From NCBI GenBank assembly GCA_018064925.1, contig JAGHUH010000013.1, forward strand, positions 124,001 through 188,000: 64,000 bases of DNA, read 5' to 3'. Of this stretch, positions 42,939 through 52,500 are shown piece by piece (position 1 is the stretch's first letter; every line of letters begins with the position of its first letter). Position numbers and translations under genes: made by a program. The notes beneath the pieces were generated by a model, which saw nothing but the letters and a program-made list of their open reading frames with translations, ran no database searches and was not told the DNA's origin. The DNA is from Candidatus Cacconaster stercorequi. GTDB taxonomy: Bacteria; Bacillota; Clostridia; Oscillospirales; Oscillospiraceae.

Positions 42939-43516
42939 TGAAAAAGGGAACAATATTGATTACCCTGGGGCTGTTGCTGATTGCAGCAGCCCTTGGCCTA
43001 ACAGGCTATAACCTGTGGGACAATCAGCGCGCCGGAAAAATCAGCGGCGATGTGCTGGAGCAATTGATTCCGCAGGTGGAAGAGAGCGAAATTGCGGACT
43101 ATCTGCTGAACCCCGACATGGATATGCCGGCGAAAAGCGTGGAGAGCAAGGAATATGTGGGCGTGCTCTCCATCCCGGCGATTGACCGGGAACTGCCGGT
43201 ATTTAACGAGTGGAACTATGACAACTTGCAGATCGCGCCGTGCCGCTACTATGGAACGGCGTATCAGGACAACATGGTGATCTGCGCCCATAACTATGAT
43301 ACGCATTTTGGGCCGATCAAGACACTCAACTATGGCGACAGCGTGATCTTTACGGACATGGACGGCAATGTATTTCGCTATGAAGTAGAAGAAGTGGAAA
43401 TATTGCAGCCCACGGAGGTTGAAAAATTCACCCACGCAGATGCAGATCTGACATTGTTTACCTGCACCATTGGCGGCCAGAGCCGCGTCACCGTGCGCTG
43501 CCAGCGTATGAAATAA
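42938..43516 (+). CDS. Small sortase paired with the QTG minor pilin, island 1
   Basis: A 192-residue sortase. Start ATG 42938, one base overlapping the minor pilin stop. Seen: one N-terminal TM (about 5-24), the beta-barrel core VGVLSIPAIDRELPVF, H118 in CAHNYDTHFG, C176 in TLFTCTIGG and R183. No C-terminal TM, unlike the class C enzyme. The class is not certain (B- or D-like). Strict pairing with a QTGMLWWPVP protein in both islands suggests it is the housekeeping-type enzyme that cleaves this signal and ties the pilus base to peptidoglycan (inference). Confidence 0.88.
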   Translation: MKKGTILITLGLLLIAAALGLTGYNLWDNQRAGKISGDVLEQLIPQVEESEIADYLLNPDMDMPAKSVESKEYVGVLSIPAIDRELPVFNEWNYDNLQIAPCRYYGTAYQDNMVICAHNYDTHFGPIKTLNYGDSVIFTDMDGNVFRYEVEEVEILQPTEVEKFTHADADLTLFTCTIGGQSRVTVRCQRMK

Positions 43517-43526
43517 ACTTGCAATC

Positions 43527-43566
43527 AAAAGATGCCGCCGAGCATAAACGCTCGGCGGCATCTTTT
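43527..43566. terminator. Terminator of pilus island 1 (bidirectional)
   Basis: A perfect 17-bp stem (43527-43543 with 43550-43566), 6-base loop, T-run on the plus strand and A-run on the other side, between convergent genes. Confidence 0.92.
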
Positions 43567-43596
43567 TAGTTCATATTGGATTTGATCTGAAATCAA

Positions 43597-45855
43597 TCAG
43601 TCCAGTTCCTTTTTCTTCTTTGCGGTGAGAACAACCATTGCCGAAAGGCAAACGGCACTTACCGTCATGAGTGCGATCCACAGCGGCAGGTTGCTGTTGT
43701 CGCCGGTAGCAGGAGAGGGGGAAACTTTATCCTGCGTGGTATAATCATGGTTTGTAGAATTCTCCTGACAAACATAGAAGGTGGTCTTTGCACTGCCGTC
43801 CGTGGATACGATGGCCAGCGTATGCTTTCCGGCGCACAGGGTGTTGAGATAATCGGCCTTCAAGGTCACCACAGTGGAGCCTTCGCGCACCTCGTAATTC
43901 TCCGGAGCAATAACGGCCCCGTCCACTTCCACGGCCTTGAACTTTGCAAAATCAGCGTTGCTTCTGAAGGTAAGACCCGTGTCGGAATTGAGCATCCAGC
44001 GACCGTGGGCACCATCCATGATCTGATAGCCGGTTCCTTCCGGAAGCGTATAGCTTACACAGGGGGTGAATAGTCCATAGCTGAAGAGATCTCCCACATA
44101 TTCCGCCGTGGTGCCATCTGCGAATGTAATGAGATTGCTATAATCGTCTTCGGGGTCAAATTCAAACGGTTCTCCGCCGAAGGAAAACGGCAGGAGGCTG
44201 AAGTGGTAGGTTTCACCGGCTTCAAATTCGTCATCAAACTCCAGACCGCGATCATCGGAAAGCGTAACACCGGTCATCAGCTCCAGCACTGCGGGCGTCA
44301 CCTGAATGCCCTCCTGCCACTCCTCCACTGTCATACCTTCGGTGGGTACCGGGAGCGTAATATGAATATCATCCGCGGCATACAGCTTGGTAGTGGCCGT
44401 CATGATATAGGTGTTTCCGTCCTCTGCGGTGACTTGAGCGCGTGCCTCAACCTTGCCGTTTTCGCGGTCAATATCGCGTCTGAAGCTGGCCGCAGTGATC
44501 TTCATTTCCTCATCATTGTAGGTCAAATAGGACTGCTCCAGATCGAAAATGTCGGTGTAGGTCGTTCCATAGCCGATCTTCGTGTCAGGGGAGAAAAGGA
44601 CAACTTCATTTTCGGACTCAGAGTCCATTACCTCGGCGTACCAGCCGAAGTCTTCGTCGCCAAGGACAATATAACCGTCACAAGCTGTTTCAATGGTGGC
44701 GCCCAGAATGACCAGTGCTTCCTCACCGATCAGATAATCAGGATCATCCTCATCCAGCCCGTTTGTAATGGCAAAGGGATACTCGCCGGCAACGGCGTCC
44801 TTCGTGGTGGTCAGATACAAAGAGCCGTCTTTCATGGTAAAGGTGACGCCTTCCGGTGCGTCGCAGAGCCAATGGAACGCATAGTTTTCAAAAGGCTCCG
44901 CATTTATCACATAAAAGTCGAAGAACTTTTCGTCTTCAACCGGCGTGCCGGCAACGGGATCTTCTACATCATCCAGGCTATCTTCGACCCAAGACTTGTA
45001 AATGCACAGCGCGGGCGCGTGCTGCAGGATCATATAGTCATCTTCTGTGGCCATGGCGCCTACGGGAGAATAGCCGTTTTCGGTCTTTTCACCGTTGGTC
45101 AGTATGATGTCGTCATCATCTTCAACATCACCCTTGAGCGCACAGTTGGTGTACAGTCTGACAATGCCTTCCGGCAGAGAGATGACCGAAATGGTATCGC
45201 TTTCAGCGCCGATGCTCTCCGCCTGATCGGCAATCAGCATACACTCTGCGCAGCAGAAATAGCCGCTCCGGATGCCCAGCGGACCGCTAAAGTGGAACTT
45301 CAGCCCCAAAGCGGAGCAGTTGTCTGCTTCCACCGCCGCATCAGTACAGTGGAAATAGACCGGGAGCATCTCGCCCGGATCCATCTCGCTTCCCATCAGA
45401 CTCACGCTGCTGTCGCCGCTGCCAACAATACCCTTGGGGGCAGTGACCGTCATTACGCCGCCATTATAGACGGAAATCGTGATGCGGTCACTGCTGATAC
45501 CGGTATCCGCAGCGGTAATCTCCAGATTTCCCTTTACGCTGATCCGGGAGCAGTCACCGCACTGCAGGGCAACATCCTCCGTTGTCGTCAACGCAAAGTT
45601 GCCGAAGGTGATCTGATTGCAGTCCTCCCCCAGAATCATAGGATAGGAGCAGGTTCCGGAAAATACCAGACCCGACTCGTATACATACAGAACACCATCA
45701 GTGAACTCAAAAGTGTCCGCAGACGCTTCAACCGTTTTCCCATCGGAATCCTTAACGGTATAGGAGTCGTCCGCATAAGCGGCAACGGGGATCAGCGTCA
45801 GTGTCAGCAGCATACAAAGCAGCAGCGCTGTCACTTTGCGAATGGTTTGCTTCAT
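43597..45855 (-). CDS. Secreted surface protein with atypical PATGD cell-wall signal
   Basis: A 752-residue exported protein. Start ATG 45855 (MKQTIRK) with AGGAGG upstream. Seen: signal peptide (1-25, AYADD); a Cys- and Gly-containing beta-repeat region (about 40-240, with repeated GxCS-like turns as in right-handed parallel beta proteins); an acidic middle part (VEDDDDI); Ig/adhesion-like segments; and a C-terminal SPATGDNS motif followed by a TM (LWIALMTVSAVCLSAMVV) and a KKKKELD tail. The latter resembles a non-canonical sortase signal or simply a membrane anchor. Functional family not recognised. It is convergent with pilus island 1 and may be part of the surface assembly region or a separate adhesin. 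Confidence 0.7.
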   Translation of the reverse strand: MKQTIRKVTALLLCMLLTLTLIPVAAYADDSYTVKDSDGKTVEASADTFEFTDGVLYVYESGLVFSGTCSYPMILGEDCNQITFGNFALTTTEDVALQCGDCSRISVKGNLEITAADTGISSDRITISVYNGGVMTVTAPKGIVGSGDSSVSLMGSEMDPGEMLPVYFHCTDAAVEADNCSALGLKFHFSGPLGIRSGYFCCAECMLIADQAESIGAESDTISVISLPEGIVRLYTNCALKGDVEDDDDIILTNGEKTENGYSPVGAMATEDDYMILQHAPALCIYKSWVEDSLDDVEDPVAGTPVEDEKFFDFYVINAEPFENYAFHWLCDAPEGVTFTMKDGSLYLTTTKDAVAGEYPFAITNGLDEDDPDYLIGEEALVILGATIETACDGYIVLGDEDFGWYAEVMDSESENEVVLFSPDTKIGYGTTYTDIFDLEQSYLTYNDEEMKITAASFRRDIDRENGKVEARAQVTAEDGNTYIMTATTKLYAADDIHITLPVPTEGMTVEEWQEGIQVTPAVLELMTGVTLSDDRGLEFDDEFEAGETYHFSLLPFSFGGEPFEFDPEDDYSNLITFADGTTAEYVGDLFSYGLFTPCVSYTLPEGTGYQIMDGAHGRWMLNSDTGLTFRSNADFAKFKAVEVDGAVIAPENYEVREGSTVVTLKADYLNTLCAGKHTLAIVSTDGSAKTTFYVCQENSTNHDYTTQDKVSPSPATGDNSNLPLWIALMTVSAVCLSAMVVLTAKKKKELD

Positions 45856-45919
45856 GTGTTGCACCTCCTGAATAAAAATGGATTTGTAATCTGTTTCCTA
45901 TTAAAACATGATTATTTAT

Positions 45920-45948
45920 ATTATAAAGGATAAATTGGAATTGCACAA
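45920..45948 (-). promoter_or_regulatory. Putative promoter of the PATGD surface protein gene
   Basis: On the minus strand TTGTGC (45943-45948), 17 bases, and a perfect TATAAT (45920-45925). Confidence 0.6.
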
Positions 45949-46100
45949 CCAAAATCCGCAGAAAAATCCGGTTTCATTCAATTCCGGGATGCGATAAAGC
46001 AAAATGATAGTACGCTATGCAGCGTTATGCTTGGGCTGCAGGTGACCGGTGACGGATGACACATGGGAATGCGTCAATCTGTAAGAAGTGCCGATTACAC

Positions 46101-46148
46101 AAAAAGCAACGAGGTGGGAGACATACTGTGTGACTCCCACCTCGTTGC
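46101..46148 (-). terminator. Terminator of the response regulator gene
   Basis: A perfect 15-bp stem (46106-46120 with 46134-46148) and five T on the minus strand (46101-46105). Confidence 0.9.
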
Positions 46149-46170
46149 CTTTTGGGGCGTTATGAAAGAA

Positions 46171-46848
46171 TTACAGGACAAATCGGTAGCCGATCCCGCG
46201 CACATTCTGAATGAACCGAGGATGCTCCGGATCATCCTCGATCTTCTGGCGCAGGCGATTGATATACACCATGATGGTGTTGTCGTCCACAAGAGCGCTG
46301 CCCCAGATCATGTCATAGAGCATATCCTTGGAGAAAATGCGGTCCACATTGTCCAGAAACAGCTTCATCATGGCATTTTCCTTACTGGTCAATATGATTT
46401 CTCCGCCGTTTTTGTAGAGTCGCAGGGTGCTGGTATCATAAGAAAACGGCCCTGCGGTGATCATTCGGTTCATCTCGCTGCCGCTGCTGCGGCGCAGGAT
46501 GGCTTTGATCTTGGCACCAAGCGTTACGGGGTTAAAGGGTTTTGTGATATAATCATCCGCGCCGATGCCCAACCCGTAAAGCGTGTCATAGTCCTCTTTG
46601 CGGCCGCTGATGATGATAATCGGCAGGGTGTTGCCTGCGGCGCGGAGCTTTTCAATGACGGTAAAGCCGTCAATGCCGTGGAGATTGATGTCCAGCAGCA
46701 TCAAAGCATAGCGATTTCGGGCGATTTTCTGCAGAGCATCTTCTCCGGTTTCGGCTGTGTCTGCTTCAAGATCATTGCTGCGTACCACTTTATACAACAT
46801 ACGGAGGACAGCGGCATCGTCGTCCACAATCAGTACCCTTTCGGACAT
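46171..46848 (-). CDS. OmpR-family two-component response regulator
   Basis: A 225-residue regulator. Seen: receiver domain (1-115) with acidic pocket DDD (9-11), phospho-acceptor D53 in LLDINLHG, the conserved Ser in IIIISGRKEDY and Lys in ITKPFNP; then a winged-helix DNA-binding domain (about 125-225) with LTSKENAMMKLFLDN and the HTH recognition segment VDDNTIMVYINRLRQKIED and GIGYRF. Divergent from the histidine kinase gene. OmpR-type proteins bind direct repeats with 11-base periodicity. ATTAAG repeats spaced 22 bases lie upstream of pilus island 2 and are candidate targets (inference). Confidence 0.93.
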   Translation of the reverse strand: MSERVLIVDDDAAVLRMLYKVVRSNDLEADTAETGEDALQKIARNRYALMLLDINLHGIDGFTVIEKLRAAGNTLPIIIISGRKEDYDTLYGLGIGADDYITKPFNPVTLGAKIKAILRRSSGSEMNRMITAGPFSYDTSTLRLYKNGGEIILTSKENAMMKLFLDNVDRIFSKDMLYDMIWGSALVDDNTIMVYINRLRQKIEDDPEHPRFIQNVRGIGYRFVL

Positions 46849-46861
46849 AGAGCGTACCCCC

Positions 46862-46921
46862 TTTACAAATTTCTGAAAATTGTTATAGTAAAAGTATAAA
46901 CAAAAATTTTTCCTTTGACAA
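46862..46921. promoter_or_regulatory. Divergent overlapping promoters of the two-component genes
   Basis: Minus strand: TTGTCA (46916-46921), 17 bases, TATACT (46893-46898) for the response regulator. Plus strand: TTTACA (46862-46867), 16 bases, TATAGT (46884-46889) for the kinase. The two overlap face to face, allowing mutual interference. Confidence 0.6.
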
Positions 46922-46932
46922 GGGGGAATGAA

Positions 46933-48621
46933 ATGAAGAATAACAAACGGGAAAAGCGCATCGCTGCAACGATAGCAGCCGCGTTGCTGTTGATTTTAGC
47001 AGGCGGGTATCAGATCTATATGGCGTTTTCCAATGCGTATGAAATCCTGTCTGCTGAGCACAATGAGCATCTTCTGGACTTGGCATGGTCCATGGATCGC
47101 AACACCGCGAGCTTTCTGGCAGATGTGCGAGAGGGGCTGGAAATGAGCGTTGCAATGAATGGAACGGTGCAGGAGCTTCCGCAAAAGAGCGGGGATGCCT
47201 GGCGTGAGTATCTGCGCAATTTGGTACTGGCACGGTCATCTCATGTTTCAGTACTGCTGGCGATCGCACCGGATGGGGAGATCTATGACAACTGCGGGGA
47301 AGAATGCCCGGACTATCAATTCCCCAATGGCTGGGGCACGGAAATTCCGTGCTTGTGCATTGACAGTAACGGCGAAAACTATCTGGCAATTGTTACTCCC
47401 GCGCCGCAGGGCGAAATGCACTACGCTGCGCTGATAGACCTGAGAGAATTTTACCATCAGGTTGCGGGAAATGAACTGACAGGCGGCTACTGGCTGACGC
47501 TGTTTGACGAGGCGACAGGTGTGCTTTTGCAGAACGACCAGTCCCAGTCGGAAGTGATCCGTATTTCCGTGGATGACGCATTAGCGCGGCAGGACGGAAT
47601 CAGCATTCTAGTCGGTTGCGAGAAGGATGGTCAGGTCAACACGCAGCCGTATTCATATACGGATCCGGACGGCGTTACCACGGCCAATCTGATGGCCGTT
47701 ATTCCGTCGAACCACAGTCATAACAGTGTATTTGCGGTGGGAGTGGCGATGAACAGCGAACATCTGGCGGCCATGCTCCGGGGAATACTGGCGCGGATTG
47801 TGGCCTTTGCCGCGCTGGTGCTTGTGGGCATTGCGGCACTCCTGAGTGTGCTGCTTCAGCGCCGACGCACCAACGATGAAATGCGGGAACAGGTGGCGCT
47901 GATGGAGAAGCAGAACAAAACCATTCAAGAGATGGCGCATCACCAGCGCCTTGAAATGATCGGCACGATGACCAGCAGTATTGCCCACGAGTTCAATAAT
48001 TTGCTGACGCCCATCATGGGTTACAGCATCATGACCATGGAGAGTCTGCCGGAGGATTATGACGAGCTGATTGAAAACCTGTCGGAGATCTACGACGCCT
48101 CCAGACGAGCGAAAACGCTGGTATCCCGCTTGTCGGCCCTGTCCCGGAAAAATGTGGCGGACAGCAACCGGTATTTCTCGCCCGACACTCTGGTGGACAA
48201 GGTGCTGGATATGGCAAGAACATCGCTGCCCCCGCGGGTGGCAGTGGAGTGCGAACTCCACTGCCCGGAGAAGTGTCTGCTTGCGGACGAAACACAAATC
48301 GGCCAGCTTTTGCTGAATCTGGTCATCAACGCATTTCAGGCGATGGAGAACGAGGGCGGTACCATGACGATTGCCACAGCACAGGAGGGGAAAGATATTG
48401 TCTTTACGGTAAAAGACACCGGCCCGGGAATCCGCCCGGAATATCTGCCGCAGTTGTTTGACCCGTTCTTTACCACCAAGGAAATGGGACGCGGCACCGG
48501 ATTGGGATTGGCCATTGTTCAGCGAATTGCGCAGGAACACGGCGGCATGGTGACGGTGAAAAGCGAAGTGGGGCACGGCGCAAGCTTTACCGTTACGCTT
48601 CCGGCAGATCAGCAGACCTAA
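46933..48621 (+). CDS. Membrane sensor histidine kinase
   Basis: A 562-residue kinase. Start ATG 46933 (MKNNKREKR) behind AGGGGGAA. Seen: TM1 (about 10-30); an extracellular sensor of about 250 residues, with SHVSVLLAIAPDGEIYDNCG, Cache-like; TM2 (about 285-310); a dimerisation helix with the phospho-acceptor H352 in SSIAHEFNNLL, with the HEFNN form of NtrB/PAS-type kinases; and an ATPase domain with N-box LVINAFQAM, DTGPGI, FFTTK and GTGLGLAI. The H-box differs from the HxxxT-P form usual for OmpR partners, so pairing with the adjacent OmpR-type regulator is supported by position more than by type. The ligand is unknown. It sits between the two pilus islands. Confidence 0.9.
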   Translation: MKNNKREKRIAATIAAALLLILAGGYQIYMAFSNAYEILSAEHNEHLLDLAWSMDRNTASFLADVREGLEMSVAMNGTVQELPQKSGDAWREYLRNLVLARSSHVSVLLAIAPDGEIYDNCGEECPDYQFPNGWGTEIPCLCIDSNGENYLAIVTPAPQGEMHYAALIDLREFYHQVAGNELTGGYWLTLFDEATGVLLQNDQSQSEVIRISVDDALARQDGISILVGCEKDGQVNTQPYSYTDPDGVTTANLMAVIPSNHSHNSVFAVGVAMNSEHLAAMLRGILARIVAFAALVLVGIAALLSVLLQRRRTNDEMREQVALMEKQNKTIQEMAHHQRLEMIGTMTSSIAHEFNNLLTPIMGYSIMTMESLPEDYDELIENLSEIYDASRRAKTLVSRLSALSRKNVADSNRYFSPDTLVDKVLDMARTSLPPRVAVECELHCPEKCLLADETQIGQLLLNLVINAFQAMENEGGTMTIATAQEGKDIVFTVKDTGPGIRPEYLPQLFDPFFTTKEMGRGTGLGLAIVQRIAQEHGGMVTVKSEVGHGASFTVTLPADQQT

Positions 48622-48668
48622 CACATTCAGGCGGAAGGCGTGAACCTGCCATGATATAGGAACTTCAG

Positions 48669-48705
48669 AAGGAAGACAGACAGCAATGTCTGCCTTCCTT
48701 TTTTT
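48669..48705 (+). terminator. Terminator of the histidine kinase gene
   Basis: A 13-bp stem with one mismatch (48669-48681 with 48688-48700) followed by a T-run to 48705. Confidence 0.9.
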
Positions 48706-48733
48706 GGCGCCTTGCGGAAACAACAGCAACATT

Positions 48734-48809
48734 CTTAATGGATATTAAGCCAATTCTTTTTCATTATTAAGGCACCGTTTATGGAGGATTAAGGCTGCTT
48801 TTTTATACT
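48734..48809 (+). promoter_or_regulatory. Putative activator-dependent promoter of pilus island 2 with ATTAAG repeats
   Basis: ATTAAG occurs at 48744, 48766 and 48788, exactly 22 bases apart, and its reverse complement at 48734. A -10-like TATACT lies at 48804-48809 without a recognisable -35. It resembles OmpR/PhoB-type activation. Confidence 0.45.
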
Positions 48810-48895
48810 GCAAGCAAGAAGATTAGAAGGATTTTCCGATGGTATGCTTGACATGATACGAGGCGCTGTAAGTGCGAAGGTGAGAAGGATCGCAA

Positions 48896-49480
48896 ATGAA
48901 AAAGATGCAAAGAAACGGAATGGAATACGCAAGCTCCGCTTGGACAACGGAAGCGCGGAAGCAGACGCGGCGCAAATATTTTCAAACGGTGCGCAGCACC
49001 ATTAACACCCTGATCGTGTTCTCTGCCATTGCGGTTTTACTGGCAACGCTGTTCTTTCCTGTGTTCAGGATTTACGGGATGTCTATGGCTCCCACGATAA
49101 ACGGAGGGGAGATCGTCGTAGCACGAAAGGGCTCCAAATTTCAATGTGGTGATGTAATCGTTTTGAGCTACAACAACAGAATTTTGGTCAAGCGTGTGAT
49201 TGCAGGTCCCGGGCAGTGGGTGGATATGGACCTGGAGGGGAATGTCTCGGTTGACGGTAAGCGGATAGAAGAACCGTATTTGCAGGAGACGGCGTACGGA
49301 GACTGTACACAGAAACTCCCTTATCAGGTGCCGGACGGAAAATACTTCGTTATGGGCGATAACCGCGCTACCAGTCAGGACAGCAGAAATGCAACGGTGG
49401 GCTGTATCCCGGAGGAACAGATTATCGGGAAAACCGTGATGCGTGTCTGGCCTATTCAGAGGGTGAGCATCTGGCTGTAA
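48896..49480 (+). CDS. Signal peptidase I dedicated to pilus island 2
   Basis: A 194-residue type I signal peptidase, paralogous to 32211-32795 with the same length and the catalytic residues at the same positions. Seen: a TM (about 36-56), GMSMAPTI with Ser63, ILVKRVIAGPG with Lys99, VMGDNRATSQDSR, and GKTVMRVWPI. Start ATG 48896 with AAGGA upstream. First gene of pilus island 2, 31 bases before the adhesin gene. It probably processes the exported subunits of this island. Confidence 0.92.
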   Translation: MKKMQRNGMEYASSAWTTEARKQTRRKYFQTVRSTINTLIVFSAIAVLLATLFFPVFRIYGMSMAPTINGGEIVVARKGSKFQCGDVIVLSYNNRILVKRVIAGPGQWVDMDLEGNVSVDGKRIEEPYLQETAYGDCTQKLPYQVPDGKYFVMGDNRATSQDSRNATVGCIPEEQIIGKTVMRVWPIQRVSIWL

Positions 49481-49511
49481 GAGCAAAACATTGGGATTGG
49501 GAGAAAATGAA

Positions 49512-52500
49512 ATGAAGAAAAGAATGGCAATACAAAATAATCCGGCCATGAAGGCACACGGCAGAAGAAAAAGCCGGCGCAAAGTTGTTGCAGTTCTTGC
49601 TGCGGCCGTGATGCTCTGCACGATCTATGCGCTGATCATGCCGGCGGCTACCGTGCAGAGTAAGACATTCTGCGGGATGGACGAGCATCCGGAGCATACG
49701 GACGAATGCTATAAAGTTGAGAAAGTACTGATTTGCGAAAACGCAGATAAGGAACATACACACATGGATGAGTGCTATAACGAAGAGCGGCGGCTTGTGT
49801 GCGACCGATCTCTGCACACCCATTCCCTGCAGTGCTTTGCCGATCCGGACGCCGATGTGGAGAGGAAATCGGATTGGGAAAAGACGATTGCAGATGCACA
49901 GCGAACCGGAAACTGGGCGGCTGATGTCGTAGCGATTGCCAAAACACAGTTGGGCTATGAGGAGAGCTCCGCGAATTACCGCGTGCAATCCGATGGCGTG
50001 TCGACAAAGGGATATACTCGTTATGGTGACTGGTACGGAGCGCCTTACGGCGACTGGTGCGCGATGTTTTGCTCATTTTGTCTGGACTATGCCGGCGTAA
50101 AGGATTTTCCGCTGGATGCCTGCTGCGAGGATTGGATCAATGCGTTAAGCAAGCTGCCAAACGGCGGCAGATACCGTCCTGCCGGTGAGTATCTGCCAAA
50201 GAGCGGTGACCTGATCTTTCTGGATTGGGAAGCCACCCGGCAAGTGAGTGCGAAAGATGCGGCGCAGGCGTTGGAGCACGCAATGAAAACGGTGGATCAT
50301 GTGGGCATCGTGTCTGAAGTGATAGAAGGCACCCAGAATTCCGCAGCAAAGCTCCGAACCATCGAGGGAAATAATGGCGATTTGGTGGCGTGCCACACCT
50401 ACGATCTTGACAGCGCAGTCATTCTGGGCTACGGAGTGCTGCCGCAAAATCCGGAGGAGGTAACCGAAAAAACGGCACAGACGGATGACGGGATCTCGGT
50501 TCGCGTTTCTGCACCAAATGCGTCTTATCCGTATCCGGCGGATGAGGTGATGTTGTCTGCGCACCGGGTGACAGACGCGGCGATGAAGCAGCTCCTTATG
50601 GAAAAACTGAAGGAGGAGGACATCCCGCTGAACGATGCCATTCTCGTGGATGTGAGATTGACGCATGATGGAACGGAAATAGAGCCAATTGGCCCTGTGC
50701 AGGTGGCGTTTACCACGAACGAAGAGCTGGACGCGGTCTACCATGTGGATGAGGAACAGGAGACCATTACCGATATGCAGGCCGAAATCAATAAATCCGG
50801 CGATACCGTGACGATTGAGACCGACCACTTTTCGGTGTTTGCATTGACAACGGCCGCGGGCAAAAGGGTAACGGCGGAGGTTGCAACGACTTGGGAGCAA
50901 AGGGCGGGCCGCTTGACGGTGATTTCCATTACGACCAAATGTACCGATCAGGACAAGATGTTTTTCTGCCTGGACAAAAAAACGGAAGGCGGTGACTGGA
51001 CGCCTCTGGGGAATTGGACGACCCAGACGAAAAAGGGGAAGCCGGTTACGATGGATGCCCAGGCGTATATGGAAGCGGATCCGTTTTCCCGGTTCCGCGT
51101 GCACGGCAGCACCGCCACGAATAAGGATGCGAATGCGGGCTTTTCAAAAGACTTCTGTCTGCTGGATTTGCTGGATAAAGAAAAGGAAGGGTTTGGCAGT
51201 TGGCTGCGTAATGACTATGTGCAGATGTTCAACGGAGAGAAATACCCCACCACAACGGATGAACTGTATCGCGCATTTGCCGTCTATTATGAGCTGCCCA
51301 GAGCATCGCTGCACATGAAACTTGCGATGCAGGACAGCACGGAGCGCGTCATCCTGCAGGTGGTGACGGACGGCACGATTCATGAAGCTCATTATGCGTG
51401 GGAATATTTTGACGCAGATAAGAATGCGTGGGTCGTCCTTACGCCGGAGGACAGCGCAGCGTTGGATGTGACAAACATGGAGATTTTAAACGGCGGAAAG
51501 GATGTTCGATGTGTTGTCCGCACGGGAGATCGGATCCGGGCAGTATCCGATATACTCCATGTGGATCATCAGGATTTGTCATCGCTGCTATACAAGGATG
51601 CCATTGATGCGATTAATCGTGGATTGCATCTTGACAGTTACCCCGTAACATACGGAACGGCCGCCGCCGGAACGAGGAATGTGGATATCCGTATCCATGG
51701 AGAGAAGTACGAGAAGTATTTCTACTGGACCAATCTGGCAAATGACAAGCGTGTACCGTTTACGGATGGTACCACCTATGCCGATTATCTTGCGCGGACA
51801 TACCTGCGCTATGCCGATCCGGTGGATGGACTCGCCGCAGTAAAGAAAATTTGGGATACATACCTGTACGATATGTACGATCCTTCAGATGACACGGGAC
51901 ACATGACCAACAAGAGCACATATCCGGCCTATACATATGGTGACGCCTACCCGGATTTCGTGAAGGACACCAACAGCAGTTCCTTCCACGGCACGAGCAT
52001 CCTTGCACCAAAAGTGGACGCGCTGAACTACAACTTCATGGAGGGCGGCGTGGATTATTCCAACTTCATTACAAAGCTGGAAAAATCAGCCGCTGCGGTG
52101 AAGGCCGGTGATGCGAACACCGAGAGAGCATATCGCATCGACATCACGGCAGATGCACAGGCAAAGGCAACGGCACCTGTGGCGATGATCCTTCAGATTC
52201 AGACAGCGTGGCAGTTGTTTGATCTCCAGCACGCAAATGCGCAGAAGGGAGAGGGAAAAACAGAGGTTGGATCGGCATCGTTCAATACGGAGCTTGCCAA
52301 TCTATACGACATCAAGCAGGCGCTATTGCGATTTGTGGACTACATGGAGGAAAACTATCCCGGCAACAATCTGGTGCTCGGCATTACGGAAACAAGACAT
52401 GATGCCAGCCAGACCATGCTGCTGGGAACGGATACCGCCGGAAAGGCACTCTATGTATCCAACAATTACGATGTTTTGCGCGAGTCTATTCGGAACTGGG

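Larger units (their letters stand above)
45856..46170. other. Intergenic region 45856-46170
   Basis: Contains the promoter for the PATGD protein and the terminator of the response regulator gene. Nothing else recognised. Confidence 0.6.

Noticed and set aside
46171..48621. Treating the kinase and regulator as a proven pair for pilus control
   Set aside because: Only the divergent placement and candidate repeats support it; the HEFNN-type kinase is not the usual partner of OmpR-type regulators, so this is kept as a hypothesis.
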